Shown here in pieces: positions 31,676 to 41,460 of a stretch of 64,000 nt of DNA; positions within the stretch are counted from its first letter, which is position 1; every line of letters begins with the position of its first letter. The notes under the pieces are model-generated. The model was not told the origin of the DNA. It searched no databases and saw only the letters and a list, made by a program, of their open reading frames with translations. The DNA comes from Prochlorococcus sp. RS04 (GTDB lineage Bacteria > Cyanobacteriota > Cyanobacteriia > PCC-6307 > Cyanobiaceae), in assembly GCF_001989455.1 (NCBI RefSeq), contig NZ_CP018346.1:1488001-1552000 (forward strand), given 5' to 3'. Made by a program: the position numbers and the translations under genes.

Positions 31676-33222
31676 TTTTTGGAAATTTCTTTTATTGTTT
31701 CAAGATCTAAAAGATGGAAATCAAGTCCTAAATCTCTTTGGTTTTTAACTACTGTAGGGATCTTTTGGTCTTTAATATTTTTTAAAAATTCAACTATAAA
31801 TTTCTTAGATAAATCTTGAACTAATATTGGTTCTGAACCAATAAAAGATTCACTTATTTTGAAAACATCATTATTTTCTTCATGGCTTTTATTAATTCTT
31901 ATGGGAGAAAAATGACTTGCCCCTTCAATAATTAAAAATCTATTTGATGGATTATTTAAAGCAGAAAAGACTCTAAATTGTTCATTCATCAATGGTGTTA
32001 TAAGGTCAAACGTACCACCTATTAGAAGAGTTGGTATTTTAATGCCTGTACTATTTTCTTTTGGCCATAATAAACTGCCAAATGAATTAAAACCTATAAT
32101 CGCACTGGCCTTACTAGTGTTATTTTTCTTAGGGAATGGTATTTCGCTCAACTGACATTGAAGTAATTTAGATAAATTTGTTACTGCAAAGTCTTTTAAT
32201 GCCGAATCGCAATTTTCTTCTAGTTGATCAGTAGGTTTATTGCCTTCATATAAAAGTGCAATTAAGGCACCAAGTGAATGCCCCATTAAAATATAAGAAT
32301 CATTAGGTAAATCAAATTCTCCATTTTGATGAGCTTTTAATACAGCATCTAAATCTTTAATTCTATATAAGAAAAAGTCTGCACTTCCTGGAATTGTTCC
32401 CTTACCTTCAAGAACTTCTAAGAATGAATCTAAATTACTCCCTCTATGATCTATGAATAATATTGGCCAACCTCTTTTAGCCAATTCGTTGCCTATCCAT
32501 TTGAAATTATTAATTTCGCCTCCAAGTCCTGGCATAAAAATTACCAGTTCTTTATCATCATTTGTTTTACTGTTTTTCCATATTTCAATTTCAAAAGGTT
32601 TTGCTCGGTGTGAGGCATTAATTTTTTTATCAATTTTTATTAGATCTTGAGTTGATTCTTTTTCGGTTTTTTTAAAGGAATTATGGGTCGTTTTTTCAAG
32701 TTTATTTAATTTGGATAAAAGTTCTTGTTGCATTGATAATTCATTTTTCCAAGATGAAATTATCAAAATTAAATTATCAATATCTAGTGAAATTTCTTCT
32801 GATGGTAATGCCTTTATGATTTCTAGAGTTGAAACTTCTTTTTTTTGATCTAATAAATTTTCAATAGTATTATATATTTCTGTTCCATTATTGTCATTTG
32901 GAACTTTAATGCTTTTGCTTAATTCTGTAAGAATTTTGCGCCCTATCCAACTTCTTAATATTTCTCTATTTAATCCCTCTTCTTTGAAAACTGGAAATTC
33001 TAAAAATTTTGATAATTCAAAAACCCTCATAAATCCATTTTTTTTTAACCAAATTAATAATTCTGTTGAATCATCTTTGTATTTTTCTAATTTTGATAAT
33101 TGTTCTATAGTAAGAGGGATTTCCATCTCTTCAAACTTAATATTTATCTTTTCAGCAGCTTTTAAACCATTATTAAAAAATAAACCACAAAAACTAAAAA
33201 AAATTATAAAAATGTATTTCAC
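31672..33222 (-). CDS. secreted alpha/beta hydrolase with DUF1400-like N-terminus
   Basis: A 516-residue protein with a signal peptide (about residues 1-22). A DUF1400-like domain follows (INIKFEEMEIPLTIEQL), then a coiled stretch, and an alpha/beta hydrolase domain from about residue 215. That domain contains VIFMPGLGGEINNF, the nucleophile elbow MGHSLGALIAL and late ASHFSP with the catalytic His. Dienelactone-hydrolase-like enzymes share this plan; the substrate is unknown. The start is GTG, only two bases from the divergent GTG start of the MFS gene. Confidence 0.88.
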   Translation of the reverse strand: MKYIFIIFFSFCGLFFNNGLKAAEKINIKFEEMEIPLTIEQLSKLEKYKDDSTELLIWLKKNGFMRVFELSKFLEFPVFKEEGLNREILRSWIGRKILTELSKSIKVPNDNNGTEIYNTIENLLDQKKEVSTLEIIKALPSEEISLDIDNLILIISSWKNELSMQQELLSKLNKLEKTTHNSFKKTEKESTQDLIKIDKKINASHRAKPFEIEIWKNSKTNDDKELVIFMPGLGGEINNFKWIGNELAKRGWPILFIDHRGSNLDSFLEVLEGKGTIPGSADFFLYRIKDLDAVLKAHQNGEFDLPNDSYILMGHSLGALIALLYEGNKPTDQLEENCDSALKDFAVTNLSKLLQCQLSEIPFPKKNNTSKASAIIGFNSFGSLLWPKENSTGIKIPTLLIGGTFDLITPLMNEQFRVFSALNNPSNRFLIIEGASHFSPIRINKSHEENNDVFKISESFIGSEPILVQDLSKKFIVEFLKNIKDQKIPTVVKNQRDLGLDFHLLDLETIKEISKN

Positions 33223-33224
33223 TA

Positions 33225-34457
33225 GTGATTAGTCCAAATAGTTTACAAATTAGCAAAAATTGGTGGATTCAATTTCCATATCATTTGAGGTTAATAACCA
33301 AGATAAGATTTTTCGCTGCATTTGGAGCAGGAGGTGTTATTTATTTAACATCACTTATTTTTAATAACCTAGGATTATCGGCAACAGATATTGGCTTGGG
33401 GTTTACCATTTCAGCAATAATTGGAACTCTAACAAGACTCTTTACAGGTAATTATCTTAATAAAACAGGGAAAATACAATTTCCAATAATTTCTTCTTCA
33501 ATACTAAGTATTGTCTCTAGCTTATGCCTCATTTTTTCTAGAGATACTTTTTTGTACATAATTGGACAATCACTTGTTGGGGCTGCTGCAGGCATATATT
33601 GGCCTGCTGCCGAGTTTGGGGTACCCTATTTTTGTCATCCTATCGAAACACGCAAAGCGTATGCACTTGTTAGAAGTTCGGAGGCTTTAGGAATATTTCT
33701 AGGGGTATTCTTAGGGGGGTATATGACGAATTTTTTGTATTCTAAATCAATTTTTATTAATGATATATTTTGTATGATAGCAATCATATATTTAATATCT
33801 AGAAATAGTTCTTCTATTAAAAGTAACTTAGAAAATTTCCAAAAAAAATTAGTAGATCCAATTAATCAGGGACAATTGAAATGGAATAAAAATTCAACAA
33901 TAATAATTTTATCTATTTTATTGATAACTACCTCCTTAGCTCTGATTCAAGTAACTTTGCCTCTGGATCTTGTTAAAGGTGGAGTATATCGCAATGCATT
34001 GAGCAAAGAAATTATTAGTCTTATAATTTCTATTCAGTTAATTTTATTGTTGTTTTTACAATGGCCTGTCGGTTCTTGGATATCTAAGAAAGGAAGATTA
34101 TATGGCTTGAAATTTAGTTTAATAAATTTCTCTTTCGCTTCATTTTTATTATTTATTTCTAGTTATCTAAATATTCCAGCATTTTATTTAATTTCTTTTT
34201 CATTGATATTAGTAAGCTTAGGGACTGCTTCATTTCTTCCAACTTCAACAGATGTCGTTTTCAGAATAGCTCCTTCAAACAAAAAAGGTTTTGCACTTGC
34301 TCTACTATCACAATGTTTCGCTATGGGTTATTTTTTTGGACCATATATTTCGGGACGAATATTAGATATATTTGGTTATGCATCAATAATCTGGCTTTCC
34401 ATTTCATGTTGTTGCTTTATTGCATTTGCAATTCTATTTAAAAGATTATTTAATTAA
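33225..34457 (+). CDS. major facilitator superfamily transporter
   Basis: A 410-residue membrane protein with about twelve helices and the MFS inter-helix pattern (LTRLFTGNYLNKTGK between helices 2 and 3). Its substrate cannot be told. The start is a GTG set two bases from the divergent hydrolase start, so its promoter must lie inside that gene. No later in-frame start precedes the first helix. It overlaps the convergent DUF2834 gene by eight bases. Confidence 0.9.
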   Translation: MISPNSLQISKNWWIQFPYHLRLITKIRFFAAFGAGGVIYLTSLIFNNLGLSATDIGLGFTISAIIGTLTRLFTGNYLNKTGKIQFPIISSSILSIVSSLCLIFSRDTFLYIIGQSLVGAAAGIYWPAAEFGVPYFCHPIETRKAYALVRSSEALGIFLGVFLGGYMTNFLYSKSIFINDIFCMIAIIYLISRNSSSIKSNLENFQKKLVDPINQGQLKWNKNSTIIILSILLITTSLALIQVTLPLDLVKGGVYRNALSKEIISLIISIQLILLLFLQWPVGSWISKKGRLYGLKFSLINFSFASFLLFISSYLNIPAFYLISFSLILVSLGTASFLPTSTDVVFRIAPSNKKGFALALLSQCFAMGYFFGPYISGRILDIFGYASIIWLSISCCCFIAFAILFKRLFN

Positions 34458-34821
34458 TCCTTTCTAATTCAATAATTCTTCTCTCTCTTAGAAATAAGAA
34501 AAAAGGTGCAGAGAATGCGAAGGCTATAAAAAAAGTTCCAATATATACAACCCACATATTCTTCATGTTTAGTTTTTTTGATTCATTTAATATCCATATA
34601 AAAATAGCGCTTGCACCTACTAATAAGTCTCTAGAAATTGACTGTGCTGCAGGGTTTGCATTCGCTAAAGAAATGAAGTTATTTATATCAAAGCTGTTTC
34701 CATATTCCCTAGCAAATTCTAAATTTGCCATCATTGGCAGTACAGCACCCAAAATTGATAGAAAAAGGTAAAGATAAGATAGTATCTGTTTATTATCTTT
34801 TAAAATGTTAAATGAATTCAC
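34450..34821 (-). CDS. DUF2834 membrane protein
   Basis: A 123-residue protein with three hydrophobic segments and a LYLFLSILGAVLPM opening, the DUF2834 pattern common in cyanobacteria. Function is unknown. The C-terminus is charged (FLRERRIIELERIN). It overlaps the MFS gene tail to tail by eight bases. Confidence 0.85.
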   Translation of the reverse strand: MNSFNILKDNKQILSYLYLFLSILGAVLPMMANLEFAREYGNSFDINNFISLANANPAAQSISRDLLVGASAIFIWILNESKKLNMKNMWVVYIGTFFIAFAFSAPFFLFLRERRIIELERIN

Positions 34822-34862
34822 TTGTCAAAAATATTTCTTTTAATAATAGTATTTAAAAGCTT

Positions 34863-35726
34863 ATGGTTGTTGAAAAGAATAATAATATTGAAGACTATAA
34901 ATTAAAAAAAGGAAATTTAAATCTTGCTGTGGTTGGTCATATTGAGTGGATAAATTTCTTAAAGGTTGATCAATTACCAAAACCCGGAGTCATTTCTCAT
35001 TCTGAAAAGTCCCTTGAGTATCCAGCTGGTGGTGGCTCCATTATCGCAAAAATACTTTCTGATTTAACTTCAAACCAAATTCATTTTTTTACGTCATTAG
35101 GTAATGATGAATATGGAGATAAGTGTTTCAAGATTCTCTCAAATATGGGAATTAAGATGCATGTAGCTTGCCGTGACAAACCAACTAGAAGAGGATTTAG
35201 TTTAATTGACTCTAAGGGTGAAAGAGCAATAACAGTTATTGGTGAAAGGTTGGCTCCAACTCATAAAGACAAGTTGGAATGGAATATTTTAAAAAAAATG
35301 GACGGAATTTTTATTACGGCATCTGATTCAGAGATTTTTAAAATGGCTAGATCAGCTTCAATACTTTGTACGACACCAAGGGTAGGATTAAACACAATTA
35401 ATAAATCAAATGTTCTTTTAGATGGATTGATAGGCAGTAATCTTGATCCCGGAGAAGTTTTTTCTTTTTCTGATTTATCTTTAAAACCCAAATATACTAT
35501 TAAAACCGAGGGAGAGAAGGGAGGTATTCTATTTCCAGGAGGAAGATATAAAGCTCTTAAAAACAAAAAATTAAAGGTTGATTCTTATGGATGTGGTGAT
35601 TCTTTTGCTGCGGGTATTCTTTATGGAATGGCATCAAAATGGGATATAGATAAAAGTTTAAATCTTGCTAAAGTAATGGGAAGAGACGCTAGTGAATTTT
35701 TCGGTCCATATGCAAATAGTTACTAA
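34863..35726 (+). CDS. PfkB-family sugar kinase
   Basis: A 287-residue ribokinase-like kinase. The N-terminal part has the PAGGGSIIAKILSDL substrate loop, and the C-terminal part the PfkB signature DSYGCGDSFAAGILYGMA with the catalytic Asp. The sugar or nucleoside substrate is not identifiable. Two small genes follow closely (22 bases, then a one-base overlap) and may be co-transcribed. Confidence 0.92.
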   Translation: MVVEKNNNIEDYKLKKGNLNLAVVGHIEWINFLKVDQLPKPGVISHSEKSLEYPAGGGSIIAKILSDLTSNQIHFFTSLGNDEYGDKCFKILSNMGIKMHVACRDKPTRRGFSLIDSKGERAITVIGERLAPTHKDKLEWNILKKMDGIFITASDSEIFKMARSASILCTTPRVGLNTINKSNVLLDGLIGSNLDPGEVFSFSDLSLKPKYTIKTEGEKGGILFPGGRYKALKNKKLKVDSYGCGDSFAAGILYGMASKWDIDKSLNLAKVMGRDASEFFGPYANSY

Positions 35727-35748
35727 AAATAATTGATTTCAGACTTAT

Positions 35749-35940
35749 ATGAGTAATTTAGTTAGCAAAAATAAAAATCTACTTGTAGAAAACATTATTC
35801 TTTTCTTTTTATTTACTGTTTTTATAGTTTTTAAATCTTTAAAAACTTTATCAAAAATTTTTACCTACGGAATCATAAAAAAAGAGATATTAACTAATAA
35901 AAGTGACTTAGGAGTAGATATTAAAATAAAAATTAAGTAA
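35749..35940 (+). CDS. small single-span membrane protein
   Basis: A 63-residue protein with one strongly hydrophobic segment at about residues 16-31 and a basic tail. I do not recognise it. Its stop TAA overlaps the ATG of the next gene by one base, a sign of coupled translation. It follows the PfkB gene by 22 bases. Confidence 0.7.
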   Translation: MSNLVSKNKNLLVENIILFFLFTVFIVFKSLKTLSKIFTYGIIKKEILTNKSDLGVDIKIKIK

Positions 35941-36293
35941 TGAAAATATTTTTAGTTTTTCTAATTTTAGGAGTTATTTTTTTTGGCTTCAAAAAAATTA
36001 ATTCTAAAAAACCAAAGAATCTAAAATTAGATAAATTTAAAAATAAACTGCAGAGCACGCAAACAAATATTGATAGAATTTTTTTAAGAGAGGAAGAAAA
36101 AACCTTTTCAAATCCTAATATAAATATTTATATTGGAGTTTATGATAACGAAGAAAATATCAATAGAAAATCCAATATACACAGAGCAAGGCTTTCAAAA
36201 TTTAAGAAATCAAAATTAAATGGTGAGATGTTATTTCAAGACGAAGAACAAAGGATTTATAAATTTAATAATGGTAAGAAAGTTTACTTATAA
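35940..36293 (+). CDS. small anchored protein, unknown
   Basis: A 117-residue protein with an N-terminal hydrophobic anchor (about residues 2-17) followed by a lysine-rich region and a C-terminal domain with NIYIGVYDNEENINRKSNIHRARL. Function is unknown. It is coupled to the preceding small membrane protein through an ATGA-type junction. Its stop lies eight bases from the convergent pentapeptide gene. Confidence 0.72.
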   Translation: MKIFLVFLILGVIFFGFKKINSKKPKNLKLDKFKNKLQSTQTNIDRIFLREEEKTFSNPNINIYIGVYDNEENINRKSNIHRARLSKFKKSKLNGEMLFQDEEQRIYKFNNGKKVYL

Positions 36294-36301
36294 TTTTAAT
36301 G

Positions 36302-36820
36302 CTAACTACACTCAAGACTTTCTCTAGTTGAAACGCCTGTTGTTGGATTTATTCCATCCGCAATTTCACAAAGATTTCTTTGGTCTTCGCTGTCAAGAAT
36401 AGCGTAAGAAAAATCTGCTCCTTCTATTTGAGCTCCTGCAAAACTGCTGCCTGATGCGATCATATTTATTAAAACGGCATTTCTAAGATCTGTTTTTTGG
36501 AAATTAACTCGATCAGAAAGAGTATCGGTTAGGTCAATTCCATTTAAATTAGAACCTTTTAAATCAGATAGAGTTAAGGTTGTCCCATGTAAATCGACGT
36601 CACTGAAATCTGCATCTCTTGCCACTGCTCCAGCTATAGATGACAAATGAAGATCCTCTCCATGGAAATCAAATCCTGTAATATTAGATCTTACATAACT
36701 TGGAACTTCATCACCTTCTCCCTTAACAGCAACATTCGCTCCAGCAAGAACTGGAGAGGATAAAACTAAAAAAGAAAAAGTTATGCATAAAAAATATTTT
36801 AAAAAACTTAAAAATTTCAT
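36302..36820 (-). CDS. secreted pentapeptide-repeat protein
   Basis: A 172-residue protein with a clear signal peptide (residues 1-26, cleaved near VLAGA). It then has pentapeptide repeats such as [25 protein letters not shown] and [11 protein letters not shown]. The C-terminus contains two Cys residues (NLCEIADG and LECS at the end). This resembles thylakoid-lumen pentapeptide proteins of cyanobacteria and chloroplasts; the role is unknown. Confidence 0.9.
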   Translation of the reverse strand: MKFLSFLKYFLCITFSFLVLSSPVLAGANVAVKGEGDEVPSYVRSNITGFDFHGEDLHLSSIAGAVARDADFSDVDLHGTTLTLSDLKGSNLNGIDLTDTLSDRVNFQKTDLRNAVLINMIASGSSFAGAQIEGADFSYAILDSEDQRNLCEIADGINPTTGVSTRESLECS

Positions 36821-36903
36821 ATTAAAAAATCGGAATAAATTTATTTTATAACAATTAGATAATTTTTTAAATTGATGTATAAATTTGGAACTCGTTTTTA
36901 AGA

Positions 36904-37425
36904 TTATTTAACACTGTAAATTTTAAATCTAGGCTCTAGATTGGTTATACAATCTAAAAGTTTTTTGTTGTCTTTGCTATTCGTAACCTTAAATTCAGAT
37001 TCAACTGTACCTTCTTTATCTCTAATGGCTTGATTTAAAACTATGGAACCGTTTTCATCAGATACTGATCTATGAAAAGTTCCTCTAGGTATTCTTAGAA
37101 TATATCCGCAAGATTCTAATCTAACTTTATAAAAAGGATAATCCCAGCCAAAATTCACAAGAAAAAATGTTCTTCCTCCAGAGATAGCCAGTAGATTATC
37201 TTCTTGATTGTGATGTATGTAAAATTGCCAATTATTAAATTTTTCATCATTTGGCGGACTAACTGCAGGACCACTGTGAATAACTAAATCTCTATAGTTT
37301 GATTCATTAACACTAATATCAAAAAATCTTACATCTTTTGTATCGCGAAATTTTTCATAGCTTATCAATTCAAACATTTTTGATTTGTTTGATTTGATAA
37401 CTGGAATTTCTAAGCTTGAGTTCAA
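36904..37425 (-). CDS. cupin-like conserved protein
   Basis: A 173-residue soluble protein. A central segment [24 protein letters not shown] plus [18 protein letters not shown] suggests a cupin beta-barrel with His residues that could bind a metal. The sequence suggests this fold but does not prove it. A 125-base gap separates it from the transglutaminase gene on the same strand. Confidence 0.8.
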   Translation of the reverse strand: MNSSLEIPVIKSNKSKMFELISYEKFRDTKDVRFFDISVNESNYRDLVIHSGPAVSPPNDEKFNNWQFYIHHNQEDNLLAISGGRTFFLVNFGWDYPFYKVRLESCGYILRIPRGTFHRSVSDENGSIVLNQAIRDKEGTVESEFKVTNSKDNKKLLDCITNLEPRFKIYSVK

Positions 37426-37550
37426 TTTTCTTTAAAGGTTAAACAAATGAAAACAGATATATATATCCAAGAACGTATCAATTAACACTAAAAAAGAAAC
37501 ATATTATTATTTATGTTTTTTGTTATTTTAAGAAATTAAATATTTAGTGT

Positions 37551-38408
37551 TTATTTAATTTCAAGAGGTTTGATTTCCCAGGATAAAGTATTTTCTAAAT
37601 TATTTTTTCCTATAAAGTTTCCTGTAATTACAGAGGTTAAATTAGATTTTGAAGATGATACCAATGTTAAATATCTATCATCTATTAATCCTTTCCCGCT
37701 TGGATCAAAACCTCTCCAACCAGCACCAGGAATATATAATTCAGCCCAAGCGTGTAAATCCAACTCAGAGGGTAACGGATCTTCAAAATGATAACCACTT
37801 ACAAACCTACTTGGGATACCTATAGACCTGCAAGCTTCAACCATCAGCATTGCTAAATCTCTGCATGAACCTATACGTTCCCTAAGTGTTCTGCTAGCCG
37901 GCCATGCTGGACCTGTATGTCTTTTGGTATATTTAACCCGATCCTGAATAATCTCTATTAACTGGTAAGTAAATGATAATGCGTTATTAATGCTTCCTGC
38001 TAAGGCTTCTTGGGCAAGTTCTACAGCAGAGGGGTCGTGTTGCCCATTAGGCATCCATCCCTCTAATGCTCCCTGCAAATCTCTGTTAATAATACTTCTA
38101 CAAAAAGGTAATGTTAAATCTCTATTTTTAACTCCATCAATAATGTTTGGATGTTTAATAGTTTCAACTTCACTGATTGATTCAATAATTAAATTTTCTG
38201 TTAATCCATTGAATCTAATTCTATTAATCTCTTCTCCGCTGGCAGCAAGTAATGGATAAATAATTTCTGGTTCTGGGGTTATTTTTAATTCAAAATTCTT
38301 TAGCTTTTGGAATCCATTTGACCTTGGCTTTATACATAATCTATGCTCGCCTAATTGAACAGGGTCTTCGTATTTATATTCAAGTTTGTGAATGTATTTA
38401 ATTCTCAT
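37551..38408 (-). CDS. transglutaminase-like cysteine peptidase
   Basis: A 285-residue protein with a bacterial transglutaminase N-terminal domain (about 1-130) and a catalytic domain. The triad is Cys182 in GSCRDLAMLMVEA, His219 in LHAWAEL and Asp235 in GFDPSGKG. It is the third gene of an operon with the alpha-E and ATP-grasp genes (11-base and 1-base gaps). This trio is widespread and predicted to make or break peptide linkages; the substrate is unknown. Confidence 0.93.
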   Translation of the reverse strand: MRIKYIHKLEYKYEDPVQLGEHRLCIKPRSNGFQKLKNFELKITPEPEIIYPLLAASGEEINRIRFNGLTENLIIESISEVETIKHPNIIDGVKNRDLTLPFCRSIINRDLQGALEGWMPNGQHDPSAVELAQEALAGSINNALSFTYQLIEIIQDRVKYTKRHTGPAWPASRTLRERIGSCRDLAMLMVEACRSIGIPSRFVSGYHFEDPLPSELDLHAWAELYIPGAGWRGFDPSGKGLIDDRYLTLVSSSKSNLTSVITGNFIGKNNLENTLSWEIKPLEIK

Positions 38409-38419
38409 TAATAAACTTA

Positions 38420-39361
38420 TTAATTAATAAAATATTTTTCTTGAATGAGATCATTTAATTTATTTAAATCTATTTGCAATGAATCGATTGCCTCATGCAA
38501 ACCATCATTAATTATATCTTCAATTCTGATATAACTCCACTTTGCTTTAAGCAAACCTCTCATGCATTCTAATTCTGATGGATTTTCAATACTTGGAGAT
38601 GTATCTATTGTTTTAAGAGTATTGCTTATCCCATCAAGACAGTATCTTACTGATCTAGGGAAAATTGGATCAAGTAAAAGAAATCTCGCAACTGAATTAG
38701 GCTTTATAGAATTTTGCACTGCTTTCCTAAACATTTGATAAGCTCCAGCTGAACGTAAAAGAGCAATCCATTGCAGCTCATCAAGAACTCCTCCAAGTTC
38801 ATCTAAGCTGGGTAGGAGTAAATAATATTTAACATCTAAAATTCTTGATGTTTTGTCAGCTCTTTCGATTAATCTACCAAGTATGCTGAATCTCCAGGCA
38901 AGATCTTTGCTTAAAGTCGCATCTGTAATTCCATAAAAAAGCTGACATTCCCTCCTTATTTCACTTAATTGTTCTTGTCTTGGTTTATTCCATATGGCTT
39001 CTCCTTCTTGCATATTCCAATATAAAATATTAATTTGTTCCCACATTTCGGTGGTCATGACATCTCTGATTTGTCTTGCATTTTCTCTTGCCATTTGAAT
39101 GCAAGAAATTATGCTATTTGGATTTAAACGATCTCTTATTAAAAAATTAATAACGTCATCAGGTTTTTTCTCTGGGAATCTTTTATCAAAAGATTCTCTG
39201 TCACTAGAAGCGTCAATTAACGGTAGCCAGGGTTCTGCACTTCCTGGCGGACAATCTAATGACATTGCTTCGCTTACTTCAACGAAACGAGATATGTTTT
39301 CAGCGCGTTCTAAATAACGATTGATCCAATAAAGAGATTCTGCTACACGACTTAAAAGCAT
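38420..39361 (-). CDS. alpha-E domain protein (DUF403)
   Basis: A 313-residue, nearly all-helical protein beginning LLSRVAESLYWINRYLERAENISRF, the signature of the alpha-E family. It is always found beside circularly permuted ATP-grasp and transglutaminase genes, and here sits exactly between them with a one-base gap upstream. Its biochemical role is not known; a scaffold or co-factor role in peptide ligation has been proposed for the family. Confidence 0.93.
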   Translation of the reverse strand: MLLSRVAESLYWINRYLERAENISRFVEVSEAMSLDCPPGSAEPWLPLIDASSDRESFDKRFPEKKPDDVINFLIRDRLNPNSIISCIQMARENARQIRDVMTTEMWEQINILYWNMQEGEAIWNKPRQEQLSEIRRECQLFYGITDATLSKDLAWRFSILGRLIERADKTSRILDVKYYLLLPSLDELGGVLDELQWIALLRSAGAYQMFRKAVQNSIKPNSVARFLLLDPIFPRSVRYCLDGISNTLKTIDTSPSIENPSELECMRGLLKAKWSYIRIEDIINDGLHEAIDSLQIDLNKLNDLIQEKYFIN

Positions 39362-39362
39362 A

Positions 39363-40805
39363 TTATTTACCTACAACCCATGTATCTTTGCATCCTCCAC
39401 CTTGAGAAGAATTAACGACTAATGATCCTTTTTTTAATGCTACTCTCGTTAGCCCGCCTGGGCTAACCCATGAATCTTTTCCTCTTAAGATATATGGTCT
39501 TAAATCAACATGACATGGATATAGTTCTCCATCACATAACGATGGCACAGTAGATAATTCTAATGTTGGTTGTGCTATGAAATTTCTAGGATTATTTTTA
39601 ATTTTATTAGAGAATTCTTCTATCTCACTCGTTGTTGAGTGAGGGCCAATTAACATTCCATAACCCCCAGCTTCTGCGACAGACTTAACAACAAGTTTTG
39701 ATAAATTTTCTAGAACATATTCACGATCCTTTTGATAATGACAAATATACGTTTCTACATTCTTAATAATAATATCTTCATCAAGATAATATTTAATCAT
39801 TTTGGGAACAAAAGAATAAATCATTTTGTCATCTGCTATTCCAGTACCAGGTGCATTTGCTAAAGCAACATGACCTGCCTTAAAAACATCAAGTAATCCG
39901 CTAACACCAAGGCAGGAATCTTTTCTGAAATTAAGAGGATCTAAGAAATCATCATCAATTCGCCTATAAATGACATCTACTCTTTTTAATCCAGAGGTAG
40001 TTTTTAAATATACATAATCATCATTACAAACTAAGTCATGACCTTGAACTAGTTGGATGCCCATTTCTTGAGCTAGATAACTATGTTCAAAATAAGCACT
40101 ATTAAAAATTCCTGGAGTTAGTAAAACTATCTTGGGAGTATCTGTCCAAACTGCAAGTTCTTGAAGAGTTTTTAAAAGATATGATGGATATTCATCAATT
40201 GGTTTTACTATTCTTCCAGAGAAAAGATTAGGAAAAATATTCTTCATAACTAATCTATTTTCTAAAAAATAAGCAACTCCAGAAGGGCATCTTAAATTAT
40301 CTTCTAAAACATGCCAATCTCCTTTTCTATCCCTTATTAAATCAAGTCCTGAAATTTGACACCATTTATTTAGTGGAGGTTTGAAACCTATCATCTGAGG
40401 TCTCCAACCTTCTGAACTCTCTATTAATTCTCTTGGAATTATTCCATCATTTATTATTTTTTGAGAATTATAAATATCATCTAGGAATAAATCTATTGCC
40501 TCAAGCCTTTGTTTTAGGCCTTTTTCTAACGTTACCCAATCATCTTTACTAATTATTCTGGGAAGTGGATCAAAAGGTAATATTCTCTCAGTACCTTTTA
40601 AACCAGTATCGTTTAATCTAAAAGTTGCACCATGTCTTAGTAATAATTTTTTTGCGGCAGAGTGATTCCTGTTTAATTCTTCAAGTCCCATATTATCTAA
40701 AGATGAAAGAAGTGGAATCAATATTTCTCTAGCAGAGTTAACATTATCCTTAAAGTATTCATCAAAACTATTTTTAGGCTGATAACTTGAAAACATATAT
40801 TTCAT
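39363..40805 (-). CDS. circularly permuted ATP-grasp type 2 protein
   Basis: A 480-residue protein of the DUF404/DUF407 (CP_ATPgrasp_2) type, with FDPLPRIISKDDW, the RDRKGDWHVLEDNLRCPSG block, YRRIDDDFLDPL and late VKSVAEAGGYGMLIGP. ATP-grasp folds join an acid to an amine through an acyl-phosphate. It is the first gene of the three-gene cluster, and a 128-base gap separates it from the divergent small gene upstream. Confidence 0.93.
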   Translation of the reverse strand: MKYMFSSYQPKNSFDEYFKDNVNSAREILIPLLSSLDNMGLEELNRNHSAAKKLLLRHGATFRLNDTGLKGTERILPFDPLPRIISKDDWVTLEKGLKQRLEAIDLFLDDIYNSQKIINDGIIPRELIESSEGWRPQMIGFKPPLNKWCQISGLDLIRDRKGDWHVLEDNLRCPSGVAYFLENRLVMKNIFPNLFSGRIVKPIDEYPSYLLKTLQELAVWTDTPKIVLLTPGIFNSAYFEHSYLAQEMGIQLVQGHDLVCNDDYVYLKTTSGLKRVDVIYRRIDDDFLDPLNFRKDSCLGVSGLLDVFKAGHVALANAPGTGIADDKMIYSFVPKMIKYYLDEDIIIKNVETYICHYQKDREYVLENLSKLVVKSVAEAGGYGMLIGPHSTTSEIEEFSNKIKNNPRNFIAQPTLELSTVPSLCDGELYPCHVDLRPYILRGKDSWVSPGGLTRVALKKGSLVVNSSQGGGCKDTWVVGK

Positions 40806-40933
40806 CGTTTAGTAACTTTTACTTTAGCTTTATATCTTTATTCGTATTTATGGCTACCAAAAATAATATCTCTTGACTAGATCTATATCATTATTTTGAT
40901 CATTGCAGTATATTTCTTAAAAATCTAAAAAGC

Positions 40934-41170
40934 ATGGGTTCTAGTAATTGGCAATTTGTTTTTTTTAGATATTTCGCAAGCTTTCTTTTTATCCTCTCTC
41001 ATAGTTTGCTGGTTCTTGATCATCTGCCAGTAGGGGCGGCACTTCACGGACTTGGGGAAGTTTTTATTGCACCTTGGGCTTTTAGGGAAAGAGCATGGGA
41101 TCTTGTTGTTATTGCAGTTTTATTTTTCTTCTTCGATATCTGGGGACTTATAAACACTCCTTGGAATTAA
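40934..41170 (+). CDS. small conserved membrane protein
   Basis: A 78-residue protein with hydrophobic segments at about residues 9-30 and 57-70 and the linking LHGLGEVFIAPWAFRERAWDLV. The sequence looks conserved-type rather than random, but I do not recognise the family. It is divergent from the ATP-grasp gene and 44 bases upstream of another small gene. Confidence 0.75.
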   Translation: MGSSNWQFVFFRYFASFLFILSHSLLVLDHLPVGAALHGLGEVFIAPWAFRERAWDLVVIAVLFFFFDIWGLINTPWN

Positions 41171-41214
41171 CTGATATTATTTATTTACTAAATCTGGGAA
41201 AATCATAATAAAAA

Positions 41215-41436
41215 ATGAATTCTTATTTTAATCAAATTTATAAAATAATTTTTCTTTTATTATTTATTAATAGTTCCAATTTACATGCACATAATTTATT
41301 TAATGGTGGTTGCAAAGAACATTGTGGGCATAAAGTTAAAGTAATAAGTAATAAAAACAAATTAAAAAATATTGATGATCAAATAAATATTGAAAGTAAA
41401 AATTCTTGTTTAAATAAATCACTTTGTAGAGGTTGA
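41215..41436 (+). CDS. secreted small cysteine-rich protein
   Basis: A 73-residue protein with a signal peptide (about residues 1-26, ending LHAHN) and a mature part with FNGGCKEHCGHK and two further Cys near the C-terminus. The plan (signal, then GGC-x2-H or Cys, then spaced Cys) is shared with the protein at 55065-55247. Metal or disulfide chemistry is possible but not shown. Confidence 0.7.
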   Translation: MNSYFNQIYKIIFLLLFINSSNLHAHNLFNGGCKEHCGHKVKVISNKNKLKNIDDQINIESKNSCLNKSLCRG

Positions 41437-41460
41437 CCTCTTGAGATTTTTTTAATTGTT

